This document shows positions 1-12,576 of a stretch of DNA of 64,000 nucleotides, in pieces; position 1 is the stretch's first letter; every line of letters starts with the position of its first letter. The stretch comes from Cynocephalus volans. Lineage: Eukaryota > Chordata > Mammalia > Dermoptera > Cynocephalidae. The notes under the pieces are model-generated. The model searched no databases and was not told the DNA's origin. It saw only the letters and a list, made by a program, of their open reading frames with translations. The stretch covers positions 80,422,501-80,486,500 of the forward strand of contig NC_084467.1 of assembly GCF_027409185.1 (NCBI RefSeq). The letters are read 5' to 3'. A program made the position numbers and the translations under genes.

Positions 1-5
1 CCTGA

Positions 6-52
6 TTTTACAAAATAAACAACTGAGGCTCAGAGATTTGGTTAGAGGTGGA
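6..52 (-). repeat. MIR SINE fragment
   Basis: The block around 'aactgaggctcagag' is the conserved MIR core as it appears when the element lies on the minus strand. Only a short piece is present, cut by the window edge or by decay. MIR is an ancient tRNA-derived SINE spread across all mammals. Confidence 0.5.
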
Positions 53-59
53 AGATAAG

Positions 60-690
60 CCAGAATTATGATTTCTTGCTTCCTTGTTCATTGCTTGTTA
101 TACTCATCACACTGAACTAGACTTGTCCTTCAGATTAAAAATCACTGTTTTACCTAACAAGCTATCTTATTGATAGGCTATTACTATTTAAAACTATCTC
201 ACATTTCTAAAGTCGCAACAGGGAATTGTAGGTTCTTCAGAATTTCTTGGCAGCGACATAGTAAAGGTGTGTTAGAAAGAGTAGGCTGTCAAAAGCATTT
301 TAAATCAGAAAAGAGGAACAGTGGAGTCAGGAAAAGGGAGGAATCAGAGAGGATTCAGAGATGCACAGGATAGGGGGCCCAGAGGAAGGAGAAGAATTAT
401 AGACAATGCCAGAAGAATGGTGATTCACTGGCGGACGGGGGAGGACCAGAACGGCAGCGCACTCTGGATGGGAAAGATGCTGAGTTAGAAGGGAGGGAGG
501 CTGTTTAGAAGGCGGTTGGAGACACAAGACTAGACATTAATGTGAGGTTGGTACTGGAAATGGAGATCCAGAAGTCATTAATGCCAAGGTAAAAATGGAA
601 ACTACAAGAATGGATGAGCCGACCAAGGGTCATAGTCTTGTGAGAAAACATAAAGGCTGTGGCAGAAATGGCTAATTGTGCTCCAAAATC
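60..690. other. unassigned sequence, no gene seen
   Basis: Frames here are all under 90 codons and show no domain or codon pattern. The purine-rich part around 300-620 could be a very old L2 remnant on the minus strand, but I cannot support this firmly. Confidence 0.4.
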
Positions 691-1095
691 CATCCCCCTT
701 ACCACAAAATAGATTAGCTGCTGGGGAAGGGATGTCCGGTCAGGAACCGTGTTTCCCAGCTCCCCTTGCATCTAGAAGTGACCATGTAACTCGTAGTGTC
801 CTATGGAGGATGAGCAGCAGTGATGCATGTCACTTCCAGGCCAGGGTCTTAAAGCAGATGTGATTTCTCCATTCTCTTTTTTCTCTTTGGCTGGCTAGAT
901 GCAGGTAACAATGATGCTCTAGAGTTTAGGAGGTTGGTGGAGCCATAGAACGAAAGAATCCTGGGTCCCAGGGTAGAGGAAATCCACCTGCCATCAGGAA
1001 AAGCCACTGTGCACTAACACGTGAGTGAGAAATAGACTTCTTTTGTGGTTGGGCCGTTATCATTTTGGAATCTCTTTGTTACTGAAGGTTGGCCT
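690..1095 (+). repeat. possible ancient LTR remnant
   Basis: The segment runs from 'ccagctccccttgcatctag' through a hydroxyl-poor, C/T-rich middle to an end resembling the poly(A) side of old mammalian LTRs ('gagaaatagacttctt', then 'tctctttgttactgaa'). The order and wording resemble MLT1/MER-type LTRs, but similarity is weak and there is no target-site duplication that I can see. Confidence 0.3.
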
Positions 1096-4000
1096 ACAAT
1101 AAGGACTGTTAAGGAATGCCAGGTTGAAGGTGAACAGCTGGGCAAGGAGGATAGAGAAGCAGAATATTCAGCTAAGGAAAGAAGAGCAGGAGACAGAAGG
1201 AGAACTCCATAAGGGCAGTGTCACAGAAACCAAGGGAGGAGCAGCCTAAGTAGAAAGGAAGTAGTCAACAGCGTTAAATGCTCAAAGACCGGGAAGGAGG
1301 ATTGATAACAAGGGGAAAAAAAACATTAAACCTAGCATTAATAAGATCATTTACAACCTCCCAGAAACAAAGAACCAAAGCCAAGTGACCAGTATTGTCT
1401 TTTTTTCCACTTGTTTTGCTGTTGGGCTTTCCTCTCCTGGCTCTGAAGGAGCCTGAACTTCAGAACATCCCCAAAGGACTATGCAGCACAGTCCAAAACC
1501 AATGGAAAAGTGACATGAACCCTTCCATTATGTAATGCAGTAGAAGAGCCCCGTAGTGGAGCTGCTTTGCGGGAAGCAACTCCTGACACATCTGGGACTG
1601 CAAAGTCCAATAGGACAAACAGGGGAGGCATTTTTGTTTATAAGAGGAAAGAAAAAAAGAGTTCCAGCCTCGAACCAGACTGACTGCCGTGTCCCCCTGG
1701 GAAGCAGCAGGTGTTCCTCCTGCCTGTGTTGCAACAAGCAGCAGCACCTGCAGGCTGGAGAAGGGGCCAGCAAAGGGACCGGAGCCAGCTCAGAGCAGGA
1801 GTGAAGACAGGCCAGCCTCCTAGCCCGCTGTCTGTATTTGGGGAAGTCTTCAGGAAAATAGGCTAAATCATGCAGTCTGCTTTCTCCTGCCTTATTTAGT
1901 TATATTAGTTTAAATGAACTACAAAACCAAAACAAAACAAATCCCCGGTAACATTTAAAGAGGTCTTTCTGCTCACCATGAGATCAGACTGAGCTTTGTA
2001 ATCAGAACAGAATCCAAATCTTGACTCACCCGTATGAAGCTAAGGAGTGGCTGGAGGCGGTATGGAGGGGCTCTATTCCCATTTCTATTGCCCCTCAATC
2101 AACCACAAGCACAAAATAAAAACTGCACTATGTATGTCAACAATGTAAAATATGCACAAATGCATCTTTAGAAAATACTCTGCAAATGCAGCTACATGTA
2201 AGTCTCCGGGTACTCATTTCAACCCAGTTGTTGCCCCTATGCCCCTCTTATATCAGGCTCTGGAGACTCCGGTGGCTCCACGAACATGTGTCTTCTTGTT
2301 CTTGGCAAGTTCTAGTCCCCTTTAGTCTTGGTTCTTTGACTGGAAAGCAACCTCACAGGGCTTTAGTGAGGACTACAACGAGGTGACATACAAATCATCT
2401 GTTTGCTCCCACTCCCCACTTTTCTGACAGAGCTTCATCATCGTCTACTTCTACAATAGCCTTTGCTACTGGGTGAGTTGGGAATTGCAGAGCACAGGAG
2501 AAAGTGGACCTTGCTTTGTCCTTATTTCTCTGGATGGAGCCCGGTATTCAGAGCAGCTGAGTTCTTACATTTTCGTGCTTTCCTTGCAGGGGAAGCCAAG
2601 TCACTCATCTGACCCAAAAGGCAGAAACCCCAAGGGGAAAACTCTGAAACCAAGATCATTAAAATATGGATCACAAGATCATCCAACTTCCCGCCCAGTA
2701 TCAGAATTTCTCCCGCAGCTTCCCTGATGGGTGCTCCACCAGGATTTTCATGACCCCTCCTAGAGTCAGACAGTTCACTGCCTTCTTTATGAGGTGTCCA
2801 CTCCATTACCAATCAACTTTATGTTAAGCCAAATCCACCTTTTTGGAACTTCCTCCAAGCAATCCTTGCTCTACTCTCTGGAGGAGAATAAATGTAATCC
2901 CTTTTCCCCGTGGCCACCTTTTGACTTTTAACCACAGTTATCAGGTCTCCTCAAAAAACAGAGGCTCTCTGAGCACTGAAAAGGTGAGAGGGGTTTTGTT
3001 CCTCCTGGTCACTCTACTCTCTACATAGAGACCTGGGGTCTACACCACAAGAAACCTGGTAGCCATTCTTTACCATGTTGGTGTTACATTTTGAGCAGAC
3101 AGAAATGTTTTTCACCATCTCCATCTTTCAACATCCATTTAGAGACCAATTCTAGGAAGTGTATGACCAGGGGTGCTGGATACATTGCATTCTGTTAGGA
3201 ATAATCACCAGAAATAAAATGCTATACATGGGAATAGAAAGAGGAAACACCCTGGCAGCAAAACATAGCGAGAAGGGAATCACAGAACCAAACTGTAGGG
3301 GTAGGAACCCAGCACAGCAGAGTCATATATAGGAATGCTGGCGAAATTATCAGAATTGGGCAGGACCCATTCTAATCAACCTGCTTTCCAGCTGTAGAGC
3401 TAAGAAGATTCCATCTTCTTTCTCTTCTCATATAAAGATGAGTAATTAGAAAAAGAAAAACTGGCATTGGGAACACAAGAAAACAATTATGCAGAAGACG
3501 AGATGAAGAACATTCCTCTGAAAAGGACCTTCTGCAGGGGGATCAGAAAACATTTTTCGAAAACTGTGTAATATCCTCAGAAGAAGGCAGTAAGACAAGA
3601 GTTCTATGGAAAAGGTGTGGATGGTCATGAGGAGAAAAGGCAACACAGTAAGATAAGCAGCAATGAGAAACAGATGAGGTAAATAAGGATTTTAACAAAA
3701 TATTAACTAAAATATAATAAGTTTCTTATTAAACAATATAAAGTATGCCTTGGAATGAATAAAGAGTATTACTAGACCTGTGGAAAAGTAAGTTAGTATT
3801 CTGGAGATCACACTCAAGGTATTCTTCTACAAGGTAGAGGAAAGGAATGAGGACATTAAAATGGTGAGTGCGAGACGGTAGACACAGAGGACAGAGAATA
3901 TGATTCAATTTCATAAGTATGGCAGGAACAAGCACAAGAGAAACAGACAAATCAAAGACATAATTGAAAATTGTCTTCTTGTGATGAAAAAGATTGGAGT

Positions 4001-4110
4001 GTGCAGACTCACTATATTCTAGATAAAATTAAAGAAAATGACCTATATCTACATGAATCCTCAGCTCATTTTTAGGATAAAAAAAGGAATCCTTCAGGCA
4101 TTTGGTTTTA
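1096..4110. other. unassigned sequence, no gene seen
   Basis: No reading frame above 96 codons and no recognisable exon. 3420-4020 is A-rich and looks like a decayed LINE body (HAL1 or L1 ORF1 region), but I cannot place it. No tandem repeats of note. Confidence 0.4.
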
Positions 4111-4124
4111 AAAAGTAGTAATAT

Positions 4125-4217
4125 GGCTGGTCGGTTGGCTCAGTTGGTTAGAGTGTGGTGTTGATAAAATGAAGATCAAGGGTTTGGATCCCTGTACCAG
4201 CAAGCTGCCAGAAAAAT
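4125..4217 (+). mobile_element. tRNA-Ile-derived SINE (CYN-like), monomer
   Basis: The 5' part reads like tRNA-Ile: A box 'ttggctcagttggttagag', an anticodon-loop region 'gttgataa' and B box 'ggtttggatccc', followed by an A-rich tail. Imperfect flanking repeats of the type aaaagtaGTAATA surround it (about 4112-4124 and 4218-4231). It retains the original 'TTGGTTAGAG' D-arm, so it is closer to the parental tRNA than the dimeric copies. The anticodon stem is damaged (gataaaatga), so it is not a working tRNA. Confidence 0.85.
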
Positions 4218-4749
4218 CAAAAGTAATAATAACTTACATAGTCTAATATCTGACTTCTCTGCAATGCCTACTGCCAGAAAACAATGCAGCCATATCTACA
4301 AAATTTTGGTGGTAAAGGATTGTGAATCTGAATTTTCTAACCATGTTGTCATTGTTTAATGAAGGCAACAGAAAGACATGCTCAGATAGTCAAGGACTCA
4401 GAAAATAGAATGGTCCCTGCTCTCTTCTTGAAAACATTATCTGAAGACCTACACTGTCCAACCAACAAAAGAATTAAAATCAACAACACACGTGTGCACA
4501 CATACGCGTGTGCACAAAAGAGCAAGACTTTCCTTACACAGTTTGGAATTATATTTTGGAATTCAGTAGATTATGTATGTTGTCTGGAACATTGTATAGC
4601 TCAGAGACCAAGCTTAACCCTTGTGAGAGACATTGTTGGTTGCTATCCAACATCTTTCCTCCTTCCTCCTTTCCAACACCACCCCAATTTTGTTCATATC
4701 CATCTCCTTACTTAGCCATGAGCTTCAAAGGAAGCTAGCCTCACATCCA

Positions 4750-5175
4750 GACACAGCGTGTGGACTGTGTTTAGTCCACCTTGAGTCTGTATTGGTTTAG
4801 GCATGAGCATGTGCCATAACCCTGGCCAATAAGACATGAGGGAAGTCTATACAGGAGACTATGGAAAAACTTTCCTTGCTCTTTTTTTTTTTAAAGATGA
4901 CCGGTAAAGAGATCTTAACTTTTGACTTGGTGTTGTCAGCACCACGCTCTCCCAAGTGAGCCACGGGCCACCCCTATATAGGGATCCGAACCCATGGCCT
5001 TGGTGTTATCAGCACCACACTCTCCCAAGTGAGCCACAGGCTGGCCCTTTCCTTGCTCTTGAATAGAGACACCCAGGAGACAGGCTCGTCTTCTATTGTC
5101 ATTGCCATATCTGGGGACTGCTGCAATCACTTCACAGCCATAAAGGGAGCGGGCCTGAGGACCACACCAATATAT
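4750..5175 (+). repeat. old repeat remnant split by a SINE
   Basis: Sequence on both sides of the SINE at 4884-5047 reads as one older element: 'ggccaataagacatgaggga' on the left, and 'gagacacccaggagacaggc' then 'ggggactgctgcaatcactt' on the right. The phrasing resembles a common mammalian LTR/MER repeat, but I do not assign a family. Confidence 0.35.
4884..5047 (-). mobile_element. tRNA-Ile-derived SINE (CYN-like), dimer
   Basis: On the minus strand: two head-to-tail tRNA-like units followed by a poly(A) tail (poly-T on the plus strand at 4881-4892). Each unit carries the loop region ctgataacacca or its variant, and a B box. A perfect 13-bp target-site duplication, TTTCCTTGCTCTT, lies at 4871-4883 and 5048-5060. 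The 64-codon reading frame across it is only translated SINE. Confidence 0.93.
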
Positions 5176-7462
5176 CTAGGATAGAAAAGACTGGAGATAA
5201 AAAGAATGTGGGTCCTTGCTGACGTTGTTGATTAGCTAAATTAATCAAACCTGGGCTGCAGTGTGATACTAGATAAATTTATTATTTAATGCAAATGAGT
5301 CCAAATTTTCTGTGATTTACAGCCAAAAGTGGCTGCAGAGCCCTGCAGTGTTAACTTAGCTATTTCTCTACTGCTTCTGCTCCTCTCTGAGTGACAAAAA
5401 CACTTCTTGAGCCATGTCCTTTAACCTACAGTTCATATGGAATCTCTTGCGTTATTTGATGATCACTTACAACAATAACTGGTGCTGTTCTTGTCCAGAT
5501 TTTTCTAACAATGGCTAAGCTTATTACATAGTGAAGACCCTGTGCCAAGAAAATTACTAAACAAAAGGGCTTTTCTGTCCCTCTCCACAAAAGCAATATT
5601 GCGTAGAATGACATAATGAACTTTTTCATTGCTGAAAAACTTGAGAAATAGTTTTTATGCATCTTTAAGCTTCATGTTAAATGATCTAACTCATTGGAAT
5701 TTTTTTAATGATGAAAGACAATAAATCATCCAGAACAGACATTATATATCACTAAACATTTCTTCCTAAATTATATGGCCTGTGAATATTCCTGAATTAA
5801 ATGGCACTTAAAAATCAGCATAGAGTAGTTACCACGGGAATAATAAAAAAGAAGAAAGAAAGAAAAATCAGCATATATTATTATCTCAGCTATGTAAATA
5901 TGTAGAAAAAATGAGAAAATAAACTAAATTGTTAATGGTGACTCTTTCCGTGTGGTGGGGCATGGTCGTTTATTTTCTTCTTCTTTAAACTTACTGACAC
6001 TTGTATTCACTTTTGTCCTTCTCTCCCTTGTTTTGTGATTGCCTGATCTTCCTTGACCCAGGAAATACATGGCACCACCTCACTTTCCTAAAAGGAGCAA
6101 GGCGAGCCATTCCTTCTCCTCTCAGCTTTTATGAACAAGTATATTTTGTTTCCCAGTTCAGATTTCCCTGAATTACATTTACAACTTCTTCTCTTTCTAG
6201 CAAGATCTCCCACACTGAGGCTGCGGAGTTGGCACCCATTCCTTTGGCACCCTTGATGCATTCAGAAGTTCCAGACTTATTCCACAGAGGACTATCCTAC
6301 CATGGCATCTCTGAGCTAACTTCCTCCAATAACTAGTTTCTTGACACTCCCCTTTGGAATCCTTTTCCTGGCTTCTTTCCTGGATTACTTCTTTCATCCT
6401 GCCTAAAAATGGTTTATTCTTTGTGGTAAATCGAAGGGCAAAGGGGTAGTCCTCCAAGCCTTTCATCCTTGTCCAAATGGGAGATTACCTGCATTTGTAA
6501 CACTCAAAATGTAAGACCCTCAGGCGAGAAAACTGGCCTAGCACACACAGCCTGTAGGTCAACTTGACAGTTCAGTGACCATATTTACTTCTTAGATCAA
6601 CATGGTCCCCAGGAAACTACCATGGCAAACTGCCTATTAGTTCTGCCTGTTCATTGTCAAGACCTATTAGGAAAACTGCTTTTTATTCTCTCCTGATGCC
6701 TTTGTACCTGCAGGGCAGATTGAATTGGCTTTGATTGCCTGACATTCTGGTTCCCTACCAGGGTCTCTTCTAATCCTCCTCCCCAGGTTGCTGAGCCATT
6801 TGACTGCAAGTTTGGTAGGGCCACTCCACGTGGGCAGATTCTGACTGTAACGGATACGAATAATCATTTGTTTTGAGGATGCCTGTTTTGATGTGGAGGA
6901 ACAGAAGCTTCACTTAAGCTAGCTCAAGAAAAGAGGGACCAATTTTTAAAGATAAACATGAGGCTAACATAAGGATCAGGAAAGGTATAGGAATTCAAGG
7001 ACAGGAATCATAGTGAGGCTGGGCCCCATAGAAAAAGGAAGCAGGAATTGGAAATCTGTGAGGACTAGGGGCCATTCTCTCATGGCATCTACCTGTCTTC
7101 CTGAATGATGGTTCCATCCTTCCACCTTAAACTGACCAACTGCTTCTGTTTATCCCTACTTCAAATCCCTCATAACTTTGGAATGCCTGTGGCTTACCAC
7201 GGCCCCCAGAACCCTAATGACAACTCTTGATATAGATATTTGGCTTTTGCCTTCACTGTTCATTGGCTTAATTTTGTAATAGCTGCAATTAAAAAACAAA
7301 TGTTTTAATCACAACATTTTTAACACATAACAAGAGAGAATAGAATAATAAAACCCCGTATACCCATCATCCACCCTCCAATTATCAACAATTTGCTTCT
7401 AAATGTCTGTCTACCTCTTTTTTGTATATATGTGTTTTAAAGCTAATCCCAGAAGTCATTTT
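5176..7462. other. unassigned sequence, no gene seen
   Basis: AT-rich unique-looking sequence. Reading frames are short (longest about 89 codons, minus strand near 6197-6466) and have no family signature. No splice-flanked exon is apparent. Confidence 0.4.
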
Positions 7463-7473
7463 ATTTCACTTCT

Positions 7474-7640
7474 TTTTTTTTTTAAAGATGACCAGTAAGG
7501 GAATCTTAACCCTTGGCTTGGTGTTGTCAGCACCACGCTCAGCCAGTGAGCGAACCAGCCATCCCTATATGGGATCCGAACCTGCGGCCTTGGCGTCATC
7601 AGCACCGCACTCTCCCGAGTGAGCCACGGGCCGGCCCTTC
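7474..7640 (-). mobile_element. tRNA-Ile-derived SINE (CYN-like), dimer
   Basis: Minus-strand dimer with a poly(A) tail seen as T11 on the plus strand. The linker between the two units carries the 'ccctatatgggatccgaa' motif typical of this family. An 11-bp target-site duplication, ATTTCACTTCT, lies at 7463-7473 and 7641-7651. Several CpG sites remain, so this copy is relatively young. Confidence 0.93.
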
Positions 7641-8189
7641 ATTTCACTTCTAAATACTTGTATTGAATTTCCATATTTTAAAGTCATTATATCCTTTTCA
7701 TCAGAAAGGAATCTTATTGGCCTACCTCCACATTTTAAGCCTAGCCATACAAATGGTTACTGGGCTGTCTATGGATTGTATGTCTTTAGGTCTGGTAACC
7801 GACCCAGTTCAATCAAGAGTGAATAGCGAGAACTGTGGTTGTTAACACAAAATAACCGATGACACTGCTTCTCCACAAGGCCAAGAGTAAAACAGTTTTC
7901 TGTATAAGGAGGAGCAGGCATGGTACACTCTGTAAAACCTGATTAAATCATCCCTAGATCAGAGTCACCAGGGCTGGGATTAAGGTCAGACAAGGGAGAC
8001 ACTTGCCTCAGGCACAAAATTTAGGGGGAGCCAAAATACCCAGTAATCAAGATAAACAATATTTTAATGCAGTGTTTTAAAGAATCAAAATTACTTTTCG
8101 AAACTTCACAATGAACAAAATATCAAAATGTTAAATAAGGACAGGATCTGCCAAGAGTAATAAACTTGCTACATTGAATGAGTTTTATA

Positions 8190-8265
8190 TACATTCAGGT
8201 ACTTTACATTTATTAAAACATCTACTCCTCATAATAACCACATGAGGAAGATATGATTAAATAGT
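8190..8265 (-). repeat. MIR SINE fragment
   Basis: 'ggtactttacatttattaaa' followed by 'cataataaccacatgaggaa' matches the order of the MIR 3' half on the minus strand. Confidence 0.55.
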
Positions 8266-8696
8266 CTTTTTGAAATTCTTGATATCAAACTGTATTTTCA
8301 GTCTATTTTTTAATTTAAAAAAGCATTTATTGGTGAAATTAAATGTAAGGCATCAGCAACTCAGTTGAGACACATACAAAAAAGTAACCATAGTTTCTGT
8401 TTTTAAAATGTCTAATTTTCCTTTTTCCCGGTATGCCCAGTTCAATGACCTAACTTGCTTAGAAAAACAAGCCTTTTCCAAGAGAAATAACATTTAAATC
8501 AAAGAAAATCCTTACAACAACAGTGTTTTCAAATGTGATTGTTTTAAGACTGTTATTTCCGACAGGCTGAGATTTTGGGACTTCAAACTGGGGTGCTTCA
8601 TCACTCCGGGGACTAATTATTTAGAGGAGTTTTATAGCTACATTTTGGAAGTTACGAGGAGAGAGTATTTTGCCTTTGAACTGATACCTATTCAGC

Positions 8697-8720
8697 AAAA
8701 AAAAAAAAAAAAAAAAAAAA
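8697..8720. repeat. poly(A) homopolymer, 24 bp
   Basis: Perfect A24 run. It could be the tail of a retrocopy too old or too truncated to recognise, or simple slippage. Length is likely polymorphic. Confidence 0.9.
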
Positions 8721-8779
8721 GATTTCATTATTATAATTTATATTAGAATCTCATGACAGGCAGCTTCTATTAATCATTT

Positions 8780-8890
8780 GCTTAATCAACAACTGTTCAT
8801 TGGGTGCCTTCATGGTTTAAAGCACTGTGCTTGGGATACAGCAATGTGATAAGACAACCAAAGTCCCTGCCCTCATGTGACTAACATTTG
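8780..8890 (-). repeat. L2 LINE 3'-end fragment
   Basis: The pattern 'aacaactgttcattgggtgc', 'gggatacagcaatgtgataa', 'ccctgccctcatgtgac' is the usual L2 3' region read on the minus strand. Confidence 0.7.
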
Positions 8891-9640
8891 ATTTTTACTA
8901 TTATGCTAGTGCTCAGCATGGCATATCTGATTTAAGATTCGATTTTTCCATATTTAAAAGAAACAGATAGTGTTAATTTGTGCAATTATAAGAGGAAATG
9001 CATTCAATCTCAACTAGTTGTAGCCTGAATTCACTAGAATATCCCAAAATCAGTAATAATCCTTAAACCTCTACTATCATTTCCTAAATAGTCTAGGTCA
9101 TTTCCAAATAATGATTTATTAATCCCCTAGCTAAACATTTAATAATTAGCAAGTTTGCTTGTGCCACACAGTTTGTGTGAATAGAGAAGTCCTGATGATT
9201 TTCCTCTTTCTTCTAAATTGCCTTTCTGAAAACAATGTAAGAAAGCAATAAGGTATTAGTGAATTCTGCCCTTTATGCTTTTATCATGAAAATAAATAAG
9301 GGTGGTTAATTTCATGACTTTAACCTCCTTTTTAAATTATTTAAATTTTTCCATATGGTATCCGAGAACTCCCAGCTGCTCTGTGCTGAGACATGCCTTT
9401 TCTGGTAATGTCATGAGACTCCCAATGTTGCAATCCCAATACATAGAGATGCTCTCCCTGACTTTTCAGGTCTGAAAGACTACGCTTAGGAGCTGGAACC
9501 AGCACTGCTGGAACAAACTTTCATTAAGATCTTACTCATTCCATAGTTTACATTAATCCCTTTGAAATCTTACTAATTTCTACAGATACTTGTTTTCTTG
9601 AATAAAAATATCTCAAGGCTCCATAGTCACACACTACTTT
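8890..9640. other. AT-rich sequence, no gene or repeat assigned
   Basis: Rich in TAAT and ATTA words (9100-9330), which is common in homeodomain-bound enhancers but equally in plain AT-rich DNA. No reading frame of interest. Confidence 0.35.
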
Positions 9641-12574
9641 TACATTAAAATGCAGTTGCAGCTAAAGTCAAAAATGAAAGAGGGACATCATTATTGATGG
9701 AAAAACAAAAAAGATTATTATAAGGGAATACTATGAGCACTGTATGTCAATAAGTTTGAAAACTTAGATGAAATTGACAAATTCCTAGAAACACACAAAC
9801 TACAGAAACTGACCCAAGAAGACATAGAAAATTTGAGTAGACCTATAGCAAGTAAAGAGATTAAATCATTAATTTGAAAACTTCTCCTAAAGAAATGCCC
9901 AGGTTCAGATGATTTTAAACTAGTGAATTATACCAACCATTTAAAGAATAATTAAAACTAATCCTTCAAACTCTTCCAAGAAATAGAGTAGAAGGGAACA
10001 CTTCCCAAATTATATTGTATAAAGTCAATATTACCCTTATACCAAACTAGAGAAAGACATCACGAGAAAAGAAAACTACAGACCAATATCCGTTATGAAT
10101 ACAGATATAAAAATCCTCAATAAAATACTAACAAATGAAATCTAGCAACATATAAAAAGGATTATACACCATGATCAAGTGGGATTGATCCCAGAAATGC
10201 AAGATTGGTTTAACATCAGAGAATCAATTAATGTAACACACCATATCAACAAAATAAAGACAAAAATCAAATGACCACCTCAACGGATACAGAAAAGCAT
10301 TTGACAAAATCCAATACCCAATCATAATAAAAATATTTAAAAATACAGGAATAGCAGATAACTCCCTCAAACTAAAAAAGGACATACACAAAAACCTCAC
10401 AGCTAACATCATACTTTCAATAAAAGACTAAATGCTCTTTTCCAAAGGTCAGAAACAAAACAGGGATAGGGCTGGCCCGTGGCTCACTTGGGAGAGTGTG
10501 GTGCTGATAACACCAAGTCAAGGGTTAAGATCCCCTTACTGGTCACCTTTTAAAAAAGAAAGAAAGAAAGCAAACAGGTATATTTGTTCTTGTCCCTTTC
10601 ATTTAATATTATACTGGAAGTTCTAGCTAGTAAAATTAGGCAAGAAAAAGGTATAAAGGTACCTAGATTTGAAAAGAATAAAGTAAAACTATCACTGTTT
10701 GCAAATAAAATGATCTTGCATATAAAAAACAAAATGAATCCACTAAAAAATTATTAGAACTAATAAATGAGTTCAGGAAAGCTGCAGGATACGAGATCAA
10801 TACACAAATATTAGTTGTATCTCTGCACACTTGCAATGAAAATTCAAAATAGAAATAAAGAAAGCAATTCCATTTACAATAGGATCTAAAAATACTTAGG
10901 AATAAATTTAATAAAGGAAGTGCAAAACTTACACATTAAAACTTACAAAACATTACTGAAAGAAGTTAAATACCAAAATAAATGTAAAGGCATTCCAAGA
11001 TCCTGGATTAGAAGACTTAATATTGTTCAGACGGCAGTACTCCACAAATTGATCTACAGATTCAACACAATCCCTATCAGAATCCTAGCTGCATTTTTGC
11101 AGAAATTTATAAGCTAATCCTAAAATTTATATAGAAATGCAAGGGACCCAGAATAGCCAAATATATCTTCAGAAAGAACAAAGCTGGCAGACTCACATTT
11201 CCCGATTTCAGAGTGCTTCAAAGCAACAGTAAACAAAACAGTGTTTTACTACAGGCATAAAGATAGACATATAGATTAATGGAACAGAACTGAGAGTATA
11301 GAAATAAACCCATATATTTACGATCAATTGATTTTTGACAAATATGCCAAGACAATTCAATGGGGAAAAGAATAGTCTTCAACAAGTGGTGCTGGGAAAA
11401 CTGGATATCCAGATGCAAAAGAATGAAAGTAAACTCCTTCCTTACACCACACACAAGAATTAACTCAAAATAGATCATTGAACTAAATGAGAGCTAAAAC
11501 TATGGAACTCTAAGAGAAAAACACAGGTATAAGTCTTTGTGCTCTCAGGTTAAGAATCTTCTTAGATACAACACCAATAGCATAAGAGGAAAAACTGAAA
11601 ATAGGTAAATTGGACTCCATTATAGCTAAACTTTTTTTCCACTAATGATACTATCAAAAAGTGGAAAAACAAGTCACAGAATAGGAGAAAATATTTGCAA
11701 AATATATGTATAATAAGGAACTTGAATCCAGAATATACAAAGAACTCTTATAATTCAATAACCCAATTATAAAATGGGGCAAATGACCTCAATAGACATT
11801 CCTTCAAAGATATATAAATGACCATGAAAAGATGCTTCACATCATTAGCCACTAGGGAAATGTAAATGAAAACCACAATAAGATATTACTTCACACCAAC
11901 TAGGATGGCTAAAATTAAAAAGACAGGCAATAACAAGTATTGGTGAGGATGTGGAGAAATTGGAACCCTCATTGCTGATGGAAATGTAAATTGGGGCAGC
12001 CAGTTTGGAAAACAGTCTGAAAGTCCATCAAAAGGCTAAACAGAGTTACCATATGACCCAGCAATTCCATTTCTACATATGTACCCAAGAGAAATAAAGT
12101 CATATATCCACACAAAAACTTGTACATGAATGTTCATAGCAGCATTTTTCTTAATGGCTAAAAAGTGAAAACAGCCAAATGTCTATAAACTGATGAATAA
12201 ATAAAATGAGATATAGCTATAATTTTTACAGCTATAAAAAAAAACAAATGAACCATTAATACATACTACAACATGGACGAACCTTGAACATTATGCAAAG
12301 TGAAAGAAAGCCGTCACCAAAGACCACATATTGTGTAATTCCATTTACATGAAATGTCCAGGATAGGCAAATCCATAGAGACAGAACGTAGTTTAGTGGT
12401 TGCCTAGGACTGGCATAGGGGTGGGGAGAAGAATGGGGGCTGGCTGTGGATGGGTACAGGTTTCTTTTGGTGGGAGGTGAAAATATTCTAAAATTAGACT
12501 GTGGTGATGGTTACACACAGTGGATATAATAATAATCACTGAATTGTATACTTTAAATGGTTGAATTGTACGAT
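9640..12574 (+). mobile_element. ancient LINE-1, ORF2 to 3' UTR, degraded
   Basis: Plus-strand L1 starting within ORF2 and running to the 3' UTR. Recognisable ORF2 protein pieces include 'NIVQTAVLHKLIYRFNTIPI' near 11010-11080, and DNA typical of the reverse-transcriptase domain (9780-10420). The 3' end shows the old L1M phrase 'actgtggtgatggttacaca' and 'actttaaatggttgaattgt'. Stops and frameshifts are frequent; the ORF2 enzyme cannot be made. The element is interrupted by a SINE at 10469-10564, so it predates it. The 5' end is only approximate. Confidence 0.88.
10469..10564 (+). mobile_element. tRNA-Ile-derived SINE (CYN-like), monomer inside L1
   Basis: One unit with 'ggctggcccgtggctcactt' at the start, 'gctgataacaccaag' and 'gggttaagatccc', then an AAAG-rich tail. 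Imperfect duplicated flanks of the form agaaacaaaacaggga and agaaagcaaacaggta lie at 10451-10466 and 10565-10580. The 3' half is the right-hand unit of the dimer while the 5' half is the left-hand one, so it may derive from a dimer by internal deletion. Confidence 0.88.
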
Positions 12575-12576
12575 GT

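Larger units (their letters stand above)
7652..8780. other. mostly unassigned; MIR piece and poly(A) run inside
   Basis: About 7965-8090 ('ctcaggcacaaaatttaggg') looks like part of an old DNA-transposon or LTR repeat, family unknown. 8190-8265 is a minus-strand MIR fragment. 8697-8720 is an uninterrupted A24 run with no recognisable retroelement 5' of it. No coding sequence. Confidence 0.4.

Noticed and set aside
4125..4217. tRNA-Ile gene
   Set aside because: Anticodon stem is disrupted, and an A-rich tail and duplicated flanks show that it is a SINE. The same applies to the unit at 51194-51276.
4936..5130. Recurrent short peptides with 'GSDPYIGVA'-type text (also 42000, 46525, 47470) as a small protein family
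   Set aside because: They are translations of the repeated SINE, not selected proteins.
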